A stretch of 64,000 nucleotides of DNA from Globisporangium splendens (Eukaryota > Oomycota > Peronosporomycetes > Pythiales > Pythiaceae), in contig VFIW01000115.1 in assembly GCA_006386115.1 (NCBI GenBank), forward strand, positions 1 to 64,000, written 5' to 3'. Positions 1 to 11,263 of the stretch are shown one piece after another. Made by a program: the position numbers and the translations under genes. Under the pieces are notes generated by a model. It was not told the DNA's origin. It saw only the letters and a list, made by a program, of their open reading frames with translations, and did not search any database. Positions within the stretch are counted from its first letter, which is position 1, and the number at the start of each line of letters is the position of its first letter.

Positions 1-41
1 CAAAAGTACGCAAGGTACTTTTGGCTTTAAGGAGGGGATGA
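1..41 (+). mobile_element. 3' end of a plus-strand Gypsy element (polypurine tract)
   Basis: The last bases before the LTR at 42 form a purine-rich run (AAGGAGGGGATGA, 29-41), as expected for the polypurine tract that primes plus-strand DNA synthesis directly upstream of a 3' LTR. The rest of this element would lie to the left of the window. This is an inference from position and composition. Confidence 0.55.
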
Positions 42-692
42 TGTAATGGGCTATACTTAGCCATTACATGAAGGTGGATCTGTTCTCAGATCTAGTGTGC
101 CACACACCACCTTCAGTGTGCATTGTGGAGAGACAATTAACAAATGGATTACAGTACGATAGTCCCCACATGCACATGTGACGTCATCCCATGACGTCAC
201 GAGCGCTCTCTGTGCTGATCAGTGCAGAATGTTGTTCACATGTACTAATCAGTGCAGAGTGATGACATCCATGTACTAATCAAGTACTGAGTGATGGTTC
301 CTACTTGGGAAACTGCACTGGTGATGAGACCGACGTGTGTCTGCCACCTAAAGTGAGTGGCTGTAGCCATTCACTTTGCAGGGAATTTTCCACGGGACTT
401 CAAGTTCAAGTTTCTCGAATATCTCGTGGGTTCAACCTCAGTGTACCCAAGGTTTTATATATCAGATTCATAGGTTTTATTGTGTGTGTTTAGGTTTTAG
501 TTATAAAACGTGTAGGATCCCTTGGGGTTCACTTGTAAGTAGCGACAGGAGCCATAACTACATTTCAATTCAGTTGCATTTTCTTCTTCAAGTGCTCAAG
601 TCTTCCTTCCTCCCTCCAAGTCGGGATTGCTTCCTCTGGCACAAGCGTGTGTGTCGTGCTTAAGGGACTGTTGTGAACAGCGCGCTCTTACA
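42..692 (+). repeat. LTR of Gypsy-type element, plus orientation
   Basis: This block starts TGTAATGGGC and ends CTCTTACA, so it has the TG...CA ends of an LTR. It is the inverted, near-identical partner of 2930-3567; long stretches inside match exactly on the opposite strand. A polypurine tract lies just before it, so it reads as the 3' LTR of a plus-strand element. The 5 bp after it (CTCCT, 693-697) are the candidate target-site duplication, whose partner would be outside the window. It contains a duplicated GACGTCA-type stretch (about 180-202) that the other copy lacks. Confidence 0.75.
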
Positions 693-2803
693 CTCCTCTT
701 TACTTCTTCGAACGCTGCTTGGTGGTCACTGGACCACTCCCACTCAATGTCCTTCTTCAAGAGCTGTGTGAGGGGTTGCACCAACGCTGCGTAATTGCGC
801 GTGTACTTGTGCAAGTAGTTGGCTAGACCCAACCACTGTCGTAGCTGTTTGACGTTCTGAGGCACAGGCCAATCGTCAATAGCTTTGACCTTCTCCGGAT
901 CGACTCGAACACCGCTCTTGCCCACAAAACAACCGAGAACAGGGATCTCGGGGGAGAAGAACATGCACTTCTTCAAGTTTGCGTAGAGCTTGTTCTCACG
1001 CATGACCTGGAAAACTTGACGAAGATGATCGAGATGAACATCGACATCAGATTTCCCATTCGTGGCCTTACTATGAACGAAAATATCGTCAAAGTAACTT
1101 GGTGCAAATGTTCGCAGAGGACGAGGAACGTTCGTGACCATTCGATTGAAGGTCGCAGGAGCATTCTTCAGTCCCTGTGGCATCACTAACCATTCCCACA
1201 GCATACCACTCGGGGTACTCACTGCGGTTAGTGGTACATCGTCTTCGCGCATTCGAATCTGATAGAATCCATCTTTCAGATCGATAGCACTGAAGACAGT
1301 ACTGCCAACCATTCCATCAAGGATCATATCCTTGCGTGGAACCGGAGTTTGGGCTGGAATGGTAGCGTCGTTCAGCTTGTTGAAGGCGTGAACGATGCGC
1401 CAACCACCAGTTGCCTTCTTCACACAGAAGGTTGGGCTACAATGTGGAGACTTGCTCTCTCGCACATGCCCAGCCTTAGCGCGTTGCGCAAAGAACTCGT
1501 CGATCGCAACGACTTGTTCTCTTGGCAATGGCCACTGTCGTGTGATACAATACTTCGCGCCAGGAAGCATCTCAATCTCATGACGAACGCCTCTATCGAA
1601 TGGCAGTTCGTCCGGCACCTTGTCTGGGAATATGTCCTCATATTCCTTGACAAGTTCATACACGGGGTTCGTTTTGAGAGCATCCCATGACTGCTCCTCG
1701 AACCTTTCCTTCGGTGCCTTTTCGTCCAACACACCCGCATCCGCACTCGATGCTGTGTTGACGAAGCCTTCGTCGATCTTTTCGACGATCGCACACACCT
1801 GCGCAATATCGCCTCTCGCTAGGCTGCGCTCCAGTGCCTTCTTGCTCATCGATGGCAAGGAAGAAACTTTGCAGTTCCGAGCAAAATGACCCGTTTTTCC
1901 GCAACGGAGACACTTCGAATCAGTGTGGGGTCTCTCGTTTCCAGACGTCGAAACAAACGAAAGGTCCATTGGCTCCGGACCACTTGTTTGCGTCGGGGTG
2001 TGTCTTGCTTGTCGAACTGGGAAGCCTTGGAGCTTCGCTTGCTTGATACTGAAGTCTTCTTGAAGCGCAAGGTTGATAGCATCTTCCATCGACTGGGGGT
2101 ACTCGCGGAACAATTGCGTTCTCACGGGACCGTCGTTCAACCCCTTCATGAACGTCACGACTTGGGTAGCGCTGTCGATTGGATCGCTGACGATACTTGA
2201 CACCAAGTATCTTGCTCGTTGCGCATACTCATGGAGATCCATGCGACCTTGACGCAGCTCCAGAAATTCCGCTCGTGCACGGAACTCACACTTTGGAGGC
2301 TCAAACGCTTTGCGCAATTCGGTCTTGAAGTTGTCGTAGCTGTGAAAGCAGTTTGGATCAGCCAAACGCTTTCCATACGCCCAACTCTTTGCGCGACCTC
2401 CGAGCTTCGACATGGCGTACGCAACCTGCTGATGCTGGTTGTGCAGCTGAAGAGCATCAATCGCTGCGTCCAACTCGACGAACCAGCGAAGCAGCGGTTC
2501 GCGTTCGCCCCCCTTGTACGCCGACACGTCAAGTTTCAACGGAACAACCCGGGCCGATGAAACAGGAGTTGCGATCTGTTTCTGGGTCGCCGCGACTTCA
2601 TTGTGCACGAAGTCGACGGCCACGTTCTTCTGGTCGTTTGGAGAAAACGTGCGTAACATGTTGATTACGACGTCTTCTCCGAGGACCAGCCTCATGCGCT
2701 CAAATGCCATCCACTCATGAGAAGACAAGTGAGGGAAACCCTCAATAGTCAACTCGACAGTTTCCGGTACTCCTGGACCGAGTGGGGTTCCGGTAGCATC
2801 CAT
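596..2803 (-). mobile_element. Gypsy gag-reverse transcriptase polyprotein, truncated, protease missing
   Basis: This is one 735-codon open frame from ATG at 2803. The first ~290 residues are a retrotransposon Gag domain, followed by a CCHC zinc knuckle (CLRCGKTGHFARNC). The frame then runs into a reverse transcriptase with the catalytic YFDD box and stops being element-like at about 693, at the start of the RNase H region, where the opposite-orientation LTR begins; the last ~30 codons are LTR sequence read antisense. Between the zinc knuckle and the RT there are only ~85 residues and no DTG aspartic protease, although the related element at 3688-4431 has one. RNase H and integrase are also absent. 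The frame is open, but the element could not move by itself. It is cytoplasmic particle machinery by family; activity is unlikely. Confidence 0.85.
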
Positions 2804-2919
2804 GTCCCAGACAAGGATGGTCGCAGGGTCTTCGGTCTCGGACAGGAATGCGCGAAGTGCTCAAAGCCGCGTCGTCAAACCATTTCACTTCACTGGGTCG
2901 TTGGAAGGACCACTCGAAG

Positions 2920-2927
2920 TGCTACCA
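2920..2927 (-). other. Primer-binding site of the minus-strand Gypsy element
   Basis: On the minus strand this reads TGGTAGCA, two bases from the LTR edge at 2930. The TGG start fits pairing with a tRNA CCA end. The same octamer lies at the same two-base spacing from the other LTR at 5593, which supports both LTR boundaries. Confidence 0.6.
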
Positions 2928-2929
2928 GG

Positions 2930-3567
2930 TGTAAGAGGGCGCTGTTCCAAACAGTCCCTCAAACACGGCACACACGCTTGTGCCAGAGGAAGCAATCCCG
3001 ACTTGGAGGGAGGAAGGAAGACTTGAGCACTTGAAGAAGAAAATGCAACTGAATTGAAATGTAGTTATGGCTCCTGTCGCTACTTACAAGTGAACCCCAA
3101 GGGATCCTACACGTTTTATAACTAAAACCTAAACACACACAATAAAACCTATGAATCTGATATATAAAACCTTGGGTACACTGAGGTTGAACCCACGAGA
3201 TATTCGAGAAACTTGAACTTGAAGTCCCGTGGAAAATTCCCTGCAAAGTGAATGGCTACAGCCACTCACTTTAGGTGGCAGACACACGTCGGTCTCATCA
3301 CCAGTGCAGTTTCCCAAGTAGGAACCATCACTCAGTACTTGATTAGTACATGGATGTCATCACTCTGTACTGGTTAGTACATGTGAACAACATTGTGCAC
3401 TGATCAGCACAGAGAGCGCTCGTGACGTCACATGTGCATGTGGGGATTGTCGTACTGTAATCCCTTTGTTAATTGTCTCTCCACAATGCACACTGAAGGT
3501 GGTGTGTGGCACACTAGATCTGAGAACAGATCCACCTTCATGTAATGGCTAGGTATAGCCTACCACA
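2930..3567 (-). repeat. 5' LTR of the minus-strand Gypsy element
   Basis: On the plus strand this 638-bp block runs from TGTAAGAGGG to CCTACCACA. It abuts the primer-binding site and the gag start of the minus-strand element, so it is that element's 5' LTR. It is near-identical to 42-692 but in the opposite orientation. The flanking 5 bp GTAAC (3568-3572) do not match the 5 bp outside the left LTR, so the two LTRs were not made by one insertion. It interrupts the older element that follows. Confidence 0.8.
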
Positions 3568-5592
3568 GTAACCGATCGTTGCACTGCCGACTCGGCATCG
3601 CTTGCTTCCCGATGAGCGATGCAACATATCAGCTCGATGCAGTTCTTTCATGAACCGTTTCTGGCTCGTGATTGGTAGCGTAACCACTTACGAAGCGTCC
3701 TTCGGAGGGTCTTCTGTCGCCATCTCATGAATATGAGATCCATCTTCATCAGTGACCATGACACTGATGACTTCGCACGAAGAGCCATGACCAGAGGTCT
3801 CCATTGGCAGTACCTTTCCTTCATCATCGCTCTTCTGAACAGAGCGATGGATTTCCGAAGTCTGTCCTTGAGACTTTTGGGTGGCTTCGCCTTCGAACGT
3901 CGTGCTAAAGGGGCCATCGCACACCCTTGCGTCGCATTGGCTTGCCGCCAGCGCGTTGCGCGGCGACGGGCGTTTAGCCTGCATCCGCTTCGTAGCGGGG
4001 TATCTAATCGATTGTCGATTCCAATCGATGATCGGCTGATACTTCTTCAGCCACGGCATTCCGAGGATGACGTCGATCTTGTCATCTAAATCCAGCCAAA
4101 TGAAGTCTCCTTCCATTTGGCGTCCATCATGCGTGACATGGAGTCGTGCCACGTGTTTCTCCGTCGTGACAGTGGCACCTGTTGCCAACCGCACGGTAAT
4201 CTTTGAGTCGGAGGAATGTGATTCCTCCGACCTTACTCTCGCTAGCTCACGGGCGACATGCGATCGAACAAAGTTGCTCGACGCACCCGTGTCTATCAGT
4301 GGCCGTAGAGGGGTTGTAAATCCCTCTACGGTTATCCCAATTTGGACGAGTCGATCTCTCGACTCATCCGCAGTCGTGGTTGTCCAGCAGCTTGCGTCAT
4401 TCACGCTGGGGGCTTGCGTCTCGTGCACCACGATCGCACCAGACGCATATTCGCCAGTAGAGCGTCCCGCCTCTACTAGTGGTTGTCGTTTTTTTTACTC
4501 TTCCCAATCAATGCGCGAAGAAGCCGTCCGAGACGTTTCTCGAACACGAGGAGCGGGCTGCGCCGCTCGGCACTCGTAAGGGAAGTGCCCCAGCCTCTGG
4601 CAGCGGTGGCAACGCTGCTTGCGCTTGTCGACGGTTTTCTTTCGAACCGTCGAGGTTTGTACCAATGAGAGATCCATTGACTCCGCTCTGTTATTACGTG
4701 GAGAGGGTTTCGCGTGCCGGAATTGCGCGGCACGGTGGGGGTTTGCGTGAAGCCGTGCTTGCTTCGCGCTGAACTCTTCTTGCAACGCTAGAGCGATTGC
4801 TTGCTCTAGCGTTTTCGGGTATTCCCGGAATAGGTAGGTCTTGACGGGACCGTCCGTCAAGCCTTTCATGAGCGTGACGACTTACGTCGCCATGCCGATC
4901 GGCTCTGACACGATACTTGATACCAAGTATCGAGCATGTTGGATATGCGCGTGAAGGTCGCGTCTATCCTGTCGGATCTCAAGAATTCTGTGCTCGCACG
5001 GAATTTCGACTTTGATGGCTCAAAAGCGGCTCGAATGTCGCTTTTGAATTCCGCAAGAGTGCGGAAGCAGTAGTGGTCGGCCATTCGTCGACCGAATGCC
5101 CAGCTCTTCGCTCTCCCAGCGAGCTTGGACATCGCAAAATCGACCTGTTGCTCTGGGTCGTAGATTTGCCCAGAGCGAATCGCGGCGTCGATTTCAACGA
5201 ACCATCAGAGGAGAGGCTCCTTGTCTCCTCCGCCATACTTCGCGACATATAGCTTTACAGCTTTTTGTCGTGGGGGTTGTACCTGCGCAGCAACTGCGCG
5301 GGTCGCTTCTCTTCCACGCTCCTCTGCCTCCTTCTGCACGAACCCAATCGCCGTGAGGCGATGCTGCTCCGGCGGGCAGGTGGCAAGGATAGCGAAGATG
5401 CCCTTTTCGCCAACGACCTTCCCCAGTCGTTGCACGGCGCTCCACTCGAGGTCACTCAAGTGGAGACAATCATCCTGCGTGATTGTCGGACTCGCGGTTG
5501 ACGCGGGATCGACACCCAACATGGTTTCTTCGTCAGCATTCATTGCTGACGGCTCTCGCTCTGTGGTTGGACGGACCAAAAGTGCTACCACG
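3568..5592 (-). mobile_element. Decayed older Gypsy element: gag and protease remnant
   Basis: Read on the minus strand from 5591: gag N-terminal part (5591-5205), more gag in two broken pieces (about 5204-4870), gag C-terminal part with a CCHC knuckle (4869-4495), then an aspartic protease open frame (4431-3688) with the DTGASSNF active-site triad region and the ILGMPWL flap-side motif. The sequence ends at the LTR of the younger element, so RT and later domains are cut off. Gag carries at least two in-frame stops at codons that are CGA and CAA in the sister element (TGA near 5205, TAA near 4886) and a frameshift near 4940-5000. It is a pseudogene remnant. Confidence 0.85.
5583..5590 (-). 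other. Primer-binding site of the older Gypsy element
   Basis: TGGTAGCA on the minus strand, two bases from the LTR edge at 5593. It has the same sequence and spacing as at 2920-2927, so the two elements probably used the same tRNA primer. Confidence 0.5.
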
Positions 5593-5871
5593 TGTAACGG
5601 GATAGCCCGTTACACGGCATGCGTTGAGGAAGCGCAGGCGAGAGGAAGGGCACAGCGGTAACGCTGTGTCCAAAGAGATGGAAGGGGGCTCTGCGCGATG
5701 ACGTGCAAAAAGAGAAGTGAATTGAAATCTTGAGGTTTGAAATGCAAATCTGATGGGTTGTTCCTACGGCGTCTCCGATTGGTAGATAGTCGGGTGTCCA
5801 ATCCGACTATCATCCAATGAGATTAATCTTTAATGGAATGTTCTTATTGGCTAAAACTGTAGCTGGCTACA
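5593..5871 (-). repeat. 5' LTR of the older Gypsy element
   Basis: On the plus strand it begins TGTAACGGG directly after the primer-binding site and gag start of the decayed element. A TG...CA block ends at GGCTACA (5871). The inner end is well supported by the primer-binding site; the outer end is a best guess. At 279 bp it is much shorter than the other family's LTR. Confidence 0.5.
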
Positions 5872-6519
5872 TCCAGTGTTGATGGGTTAACGGGTGGGTT
5901 TGGAGAGAGTGGTAGAGCCTGTGTGGGTATGACCCACCCTCTCTGTACCCAATAACCCATGCAATGGGAAGCTCCATTACGGCATGCGACAAATCGAGAA
6001 GTGCTGTGGACCTCACTGCGTGCGTGAATGTATTTTTATAGTGTTTCGAATGATTGAATCTGGAATTTGCATAATCGATAGTGTGGGCCACACAGTGTTG
6101 TGTGTATCGCCTTTGACAGGGTTAAGGACCTGTGTTGCCCAATGGCATTGTATGGATTCACAGAGGCAGTGGGCGACAAATGATGGGCTGATCCAACACG
6201 ATGGAAACAATCAGCCTTCAACACGTTTCTCTCTGCACACAATCAGTCACACTGCCAACTCACACTCTAGCTTTTCCGAAATCGTATACTTTCCAAACGA
6301 AAGCACAGGAATGAAATCTTATAGATTCAGCAACAACGCCAAAACTCGCGGTAGGTTACGCAGCACAGAATAAGCCTTCTTTTCATTTTTTCATCACACT
6401 TCAGCTGATTGCAGCTCGAACACTTTGATTAATTCGAGCGGTCAATTTACCAGCTGCACCTTCCTACGGGAACAGTGGTCTTGTTGATGCGCAATTAACG
6501 CCATGACAAGCATCTTAGC
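5872..6519. other. Intergenic, no gene recognised
   Basis: About 650 bases between the old LTR and the 3' end of the bZIP gene. An open frame on the plus strand (5984-6373) has no recognisable domain and no splice or codon signature that supports it. A loose inverted match (GGGTTAACGGGTGGG against CCCACCC...AATAACCC, 5883-5957) may be a transposon scar. Confidence 0.4.
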
Positions 6520-8157
6520 CTAGACCGATGGTACACTCGATTCGCTGATTGCTGTCTCCCAGTACACCGTGCGTGTGATCTCGTAAATTACCCAATCAAA
6601 GATGCTCATGTCGAAAAATGTCGCCGCCGGTGTGGTACCCGAGGTGCGGATCTTTCCTCCCCACGTGACTTCATTTGTACCTTCCGAGATGGTGCACCTG
6701 TAGTGCATGCACGCAGCAAATGAGCTCGTAAAGCCAGCACCACCATAATCACAAATAATGCAGATACAAACAAAACAAAACAAAACTTACCAGCTGAATG
6801 TATCCATCCACTCGGTTGGGATTTCGCTTGATTTGTCATCCGACTCGAGTTCGTAATGATGCGGAGCGATGCTGCGCATCAGCACGGTGTAGCCTTGGTT
6901 GCTCTCGAGAGGAATGAACGCGACGTGAAGAATTGTCTGCACTCGCTGAACGGCACGGTTGGGAATGCTGCAGCAGTGTTCAAACGAATCCAGTGGCGTT
7001 TCGCAGCGTTTTTCGATCTTCTGCAAGATGATGAAATTTGATTCGTTAATTTGCTGCAGCACACGAGCACTGGAATGGACGTAATTTGGAAACAGTTGCG
7101 CATGTACTTCACTCGACTTGGTCCACATCTCGAGTGTTTGCTGAGCCACCTGGACTGGGCGAAGATTTGCGGGAATTCGTTTTACAAACATAAACTGTGC
7201 GCTGTCTTTACACTCAGGAGGCGAGGGATCAAGATGGCATTCCCAGTCATGGAGTGTGAATTGAACGCTGGTGTCTCGATTTAGTGTACATCTTTGAGTG
7301 GTGATGTCATCCACCGCGCACCGAACCAGGTGATTGCATTCTTCTTGCGAGACCATTGGGATGAATTCAAACGAAGTGGCAGGCTCTGCGGTTTCACGTA
7401 AACGCTGTGGGACATCACACAAAATATGTGTACATCAGTGGGGATCGCATGGCCTCTAGCTTTTCCAAAGAGCTGTGTTGTTTTACGTACCTGAGAGTGC
7501 CTAGCGAACGTGCGGTGAAGCTGATCGAACGAATGAGCTCTCGTGGACACCATGTCGCGCAGAAGTTGGTTTTGGTGTTGTAATGACTCCTTCAAGAGCA
7601 CGAGTTGTGTATACTCACTGTGCTGCTGAGTGTCTCGCGTCGCCTCTCGGATGGTTCCCCGTAGCTTTTCATACTCTTGTGCAAGTCGCGCTTCCTCGGC
7701 GCGCATAGTCTGAATCAATTCCTGTTAATAGAACTCATGGTCAGCGCAAAAGAAATAATGCACGCTTATGTATGTTCACATAGAGGTGGGACGCCAACAA
7801 GAGCTTACTCACCTTCTTTCGGTAGTAGAACCGCTGCACCGTCAAGCGGTTCTGCTCCCGTCGTTCTTCAAGCGTACGCCGATGCCGCTTTGCCTTGGGT
7901 GCCCCCAACGTCGATGCGGTGACCTCAGCGCGAAATGATCCTAGCGAGTTGGCTCCTTCAAGGCTGCTTTCTGAAGCGAGCGGATCGGTGGCGAGGTCAC
8001 TGCATTGGTGCTGTGGCTGAGGCGCCCGCAGGACCTCACGTCGTGACGCCTCGTCGTCGCCATGTGGACTGGCGAGATGGCGTTCCAGAGCTGGACACTC
8101 TTCGTCTAGCGAGAAGCGCAAGTACTCGTCGATGAACTCTTGGCGTGGCGATCGCAT
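6520..8157 (-). CDS. bZIP-type transcription factor with C-terminal START-like region
   Basis: Four exons fit on the minus strand: 8157-7813, 7721-7491, 7404-6791 and 6697-6520. All junctions are GT-AG and in phase (introns 91, 86 and 93 bp), giving 455 residues. Residues ~90-125 are a basic region (RRTLEERREQNRLTVQRFYY) continuing into a heptad-like coiled coil in exon 2, as in oomycete bZIP proteins. The Asn-to-Arg spacing differs from the usual N-x7-R, so the DNA contact surface may be non-standard. Exons 3-4 encode ~260 residues of mixed alpha/beta character like the START-like C-terminal parts of oomycete bZIP/M96-like proteins; that family link is inference. It is expected to act in the nucleus. 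The upstream region (8160-8240) is rich in GA repeats. Confidence 0.7.
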
Positions 8158-10280
8158 TTTTACTAATGACAGCGGCCTGGGTTGTCGCGGCTGTGCCAGA
8201 GAGAGGAAAAGAAAGAGAGAGATAATCTGGAGGTGGTCGACACGTTCTATAGTAGTGGCAACCAGTTACAAAGGAGGGTCTGCAGGAACAAAAGAGGGGG
8301 GGGAATTTTTCAGCAGGGGTTTTGGGTATTTACATAATTTTGCTAGAAATCATGGAGAATTTTAAAAACTTGAAGACCAAAGAATGTGACGTCAACCAAG
8401 ATCATGAGACTTTTATCCTATGAGCCTTTCTCTGTGGTCAGTCAACAAGTGATGCTCTCTTGAACCCCGAGGACCAGACCCCAACGACTTATTGGAAAAC
8501 AGCTGATGAACATCGACACAGGATAGAGTTGTGCCCTTTGGATCAGTTCGACCCGCGTCCAATTATCGATTACACAGTCCGCTCACTGCTCCCGCAGCTG
8601 TGCTCCTTTCGCGAACTTTGCCCACCATTCGAAGACCGCAACATAGATGAGGATATCATTCGGCTGCAAAGTGTGACGCTCGCTTGTCAAATCGTCACAA
8701 AGACGGATGCGAGTGGCGCAATTGCAAGCAATTCACCATCTCGACGGCAGCGAGGATTCGTTTTGGGGTGGCGCGATTGTAAACAGTATCAGGAACAAAT
8801 TTACCCATCACTGGTCCCATGCTTTCCTCGACTCAACTCGTGAATCATGTGCAAATGAGGAACGGTACTGAGCAACATCTTCAGAGTTGACACAACAAGT
8901 TTACAGGACGCGACGCACCTGGCACCTCTATGGAAGTAGTTTCTGTGTGAGCGTTGCGCAACGCGACCACAGCCACATAGTCTTTCCCATGGCGAGTGGC
9001 TGGCTTGAAAATTTGGAGTTTAGGTAAGAGTGCCAAAGGAAAACACAGCTGGAAATATATGCCATTTTGTGTGCGCAATGAAGTGTCGGCCTTCCCCTTC
9101 TGGTTTGCGTAAAACGTGCGAGAATACCAGCCCTTCTCTGTTCCTCCGAATCGTATACCCCAAGTATACACAACGATGCCACCCTCAGATAGACGAGCTT
9201 CGCTCATATAGAAACTGCGGGATAAGCTGTTTCCGTCGTCCCAGAGTGCATTCAGCTTGACGCCACCTATAACCCCACACAACAGCTACGGATGCTCCGT
9301 GTTGCTGCATGGATCCGCATGCTGCAACGAAAGAGGCTGCATTCAACGCACACGTGGTCGGTTTGCCTCCGGTTAGCATGTACAACGTGAATAGAAAGAA
9401 ATATGATTCGCACAACTGAGAAATTAACAGCCAGAGACTGGTATGCTGGCGCAACCGCAACGTTTTAATATGCGTCGGTCTGATGCACTTTCTCGGCGCT
9501 ACCTTCACACAAGTCGATTGCGTTAGGATTTCGCCCGCTTCGGATTGCGCTACAGAGTTGCTCGCGCTCCCTGTTGTATTCTGTGCCACGCGCTCAGTTC
9601 ATGAGCCTGTCTCTACCACCCCATCTCAGCAGTATGCTCTTCTTGACACGCAGTGCCTGCGACTACTACCGAGGCGAACCACTGGTGAATAACTCTCACA
9701 CCGATCGCCGGATGTTTCCAACGTCACTTGAACAACTACGCAGAAACGTAATAGTGATGCTCTTCAAATCCCAAACATGGGTACATATAAGATGGACTCG
9801 TGCGCATCTCCGTCTCACCATCAGTGTATTGCTGAGTAAACCCTGGCAAATCGAATGTCACATGCTAAATACGCCGAACGAAAGCAATCAAGTTGCTCCA
9901 CAGGTGCCGTGGCCACAACAGATGGCATGACAAGTCACTCCTGCTCTCGCATGTTGACATGTGAGCGTCATTTCGTAAGTCTGTCTTTTCCAGTGACGGA
10001 TACCGGTGGGCTCTGGTAAGTTTTTTAGGATGCAGTTCGAAAGCATTTGCGGGTTGAGTCCAAGAGCGAGTGTCTCAGAAACTGCAGTTTGACGAAGCAC
10101 CACAAACCAGCCTTTCACGCACGGCCAGCATTCCTCGCCACAACTTTGGTCAACGAAGTGTCCGGCCAGTCAACGAACTCGAAACTGTCTGCTGACGCAG
10201 TAAATTGGAGAGGTGTGTTGATGTTCGATTATAAACACAATGATTTGCGGAGTACAATTTGATTTCCTAAACCTCTCGTA
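8158..10280. other. Intergenic, degenerate sequence
   Basis: About 2.1 kb without a gene I can support. Modest open frames occur at 8460-8843 (+), 8881-9282 (-), 9574-9930 (+) and 9888-10118 (-), but none shows a known domain and they do not join through convincing splice sites. The first ~300 bases are probably the promoter and leader of the bZIP gene. The rest may be an old gene or transposon relic. Confidence 0.4.
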
Positions 10281-10459
10281 TTGATAGGTTTTGGAAATCA
10301 AGACAAATTTCCAAGGATGATGTCCGGTGGGCAAAAGAGCTGATGCGCTTCCGACGAGATATGGACGAGCTGATGAAGGTGCACGTGGAAAGACAAACCG
10401 AGCTCAACCCGAATCGCAACGACGTCATGGACTGAGATGGGGAGTACACGCTTCAAGGC

Positions 10460-11263
10460 GTGATGGACGCCAACGGCCATGCAGAAGCAACAACACCACC
10501 TACCGGAAATTGCCGATTTTATGCAGTGGCGGAAGCGATGCTCCAAATCGTGCATGACAACAAGGCAAATGAGAAGCTGCTTGGGGCCACGGCGAACAGA
10601 ATCAAGCAAAGCATGAACGCGGCAGCACGGTTCAACTTCGATCTCGAATTCCCTGAAGGAACGCATTTGGGAATACTCGAAGCACTGGGGAGAGGGGATC
10701 GAAAAATGAGCCCAAAAGAAAGGAGAGCAGATGTTCTCGACTATTTCAGTGATATCGCAAGCAGCTCCTCCAGCCGATCTTCCACGCTGCCAGGATCCCT
10801 GTGGGGTGGACCGGAGTCCTTGCGGATGGCTGCCAAGGCTTTGCAGAGGAAAATCTTCGTGCTCATCGAGACAATTTACGGAGACCGTGAGGGCTTTGCA
10901 ATTTACAAGCCACAATCCAAAGTCAACGCAGGCGGCCAGTTTTTGACAGCCAAAGAACATGCGCGCACGGGGAAGGAATGGGAAGACGGACTTCGTCAGG
11001 ACAGAATCGAAGCAGAGGCCACGAACAGTCCACTGCCAATCGTTCTGAAATTCGAAAATGAACACTACATCAGTCTGCACTTCAGAGCCATGAACGAATC
11101 ATCGCTACCGGCGAATTTGACGGGTACCTCGTTATCGAAGCATCTCCAAGGATCCGAGAGGAGCAAGACGGAGTTCAAGACTGATCGATCTGGCCAATTC
11201 GATTCTGAACCAGTTAAGAGGATCCAATGGAGGACAGCGACAATTCCAGTTTGGGAGAGTTAG
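10460..11263 (+). pseudogene. LINE-encoded OTU-like cysteine protease domain
   Basis: The frame opens with TGNCRFYAVAEAM, which matches the catalytic Cys block of OTU deubiquitinase-like proteases (D/x-G-N-C-x-F-x-A). It later has NEHYISL (about residue 205), fitting the catalytic His block. The stretch in between is helical and of OTU-like length (~200 residues). The same frame continues upstream across an in-frame TGA to about 10290, so the real N-terminus was longer and is now cut. By family it would cleave ubiquitin-like or polyprotein substrates; here it belongs to a dead LINE copy. The OTU assignment rests on the two motifs and their spacing. Confidence 0.65.

Noticed and set aside
42..3567. 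Whole region as one foldback transposon with long terminal inverted repeats
   Set aside because: The right repeat has the primer-binding site and gag next to it and the left has a polypurine tract outside, so two LTR elements explain it better. No matching target duplication was seen.
8881..9282. Minus-strand 133-codon frame as part of a second START-like gene
   Set aside because: I compared it by eye with exons 3-4 of the bZIP gene and saw no convincing shared blocks.
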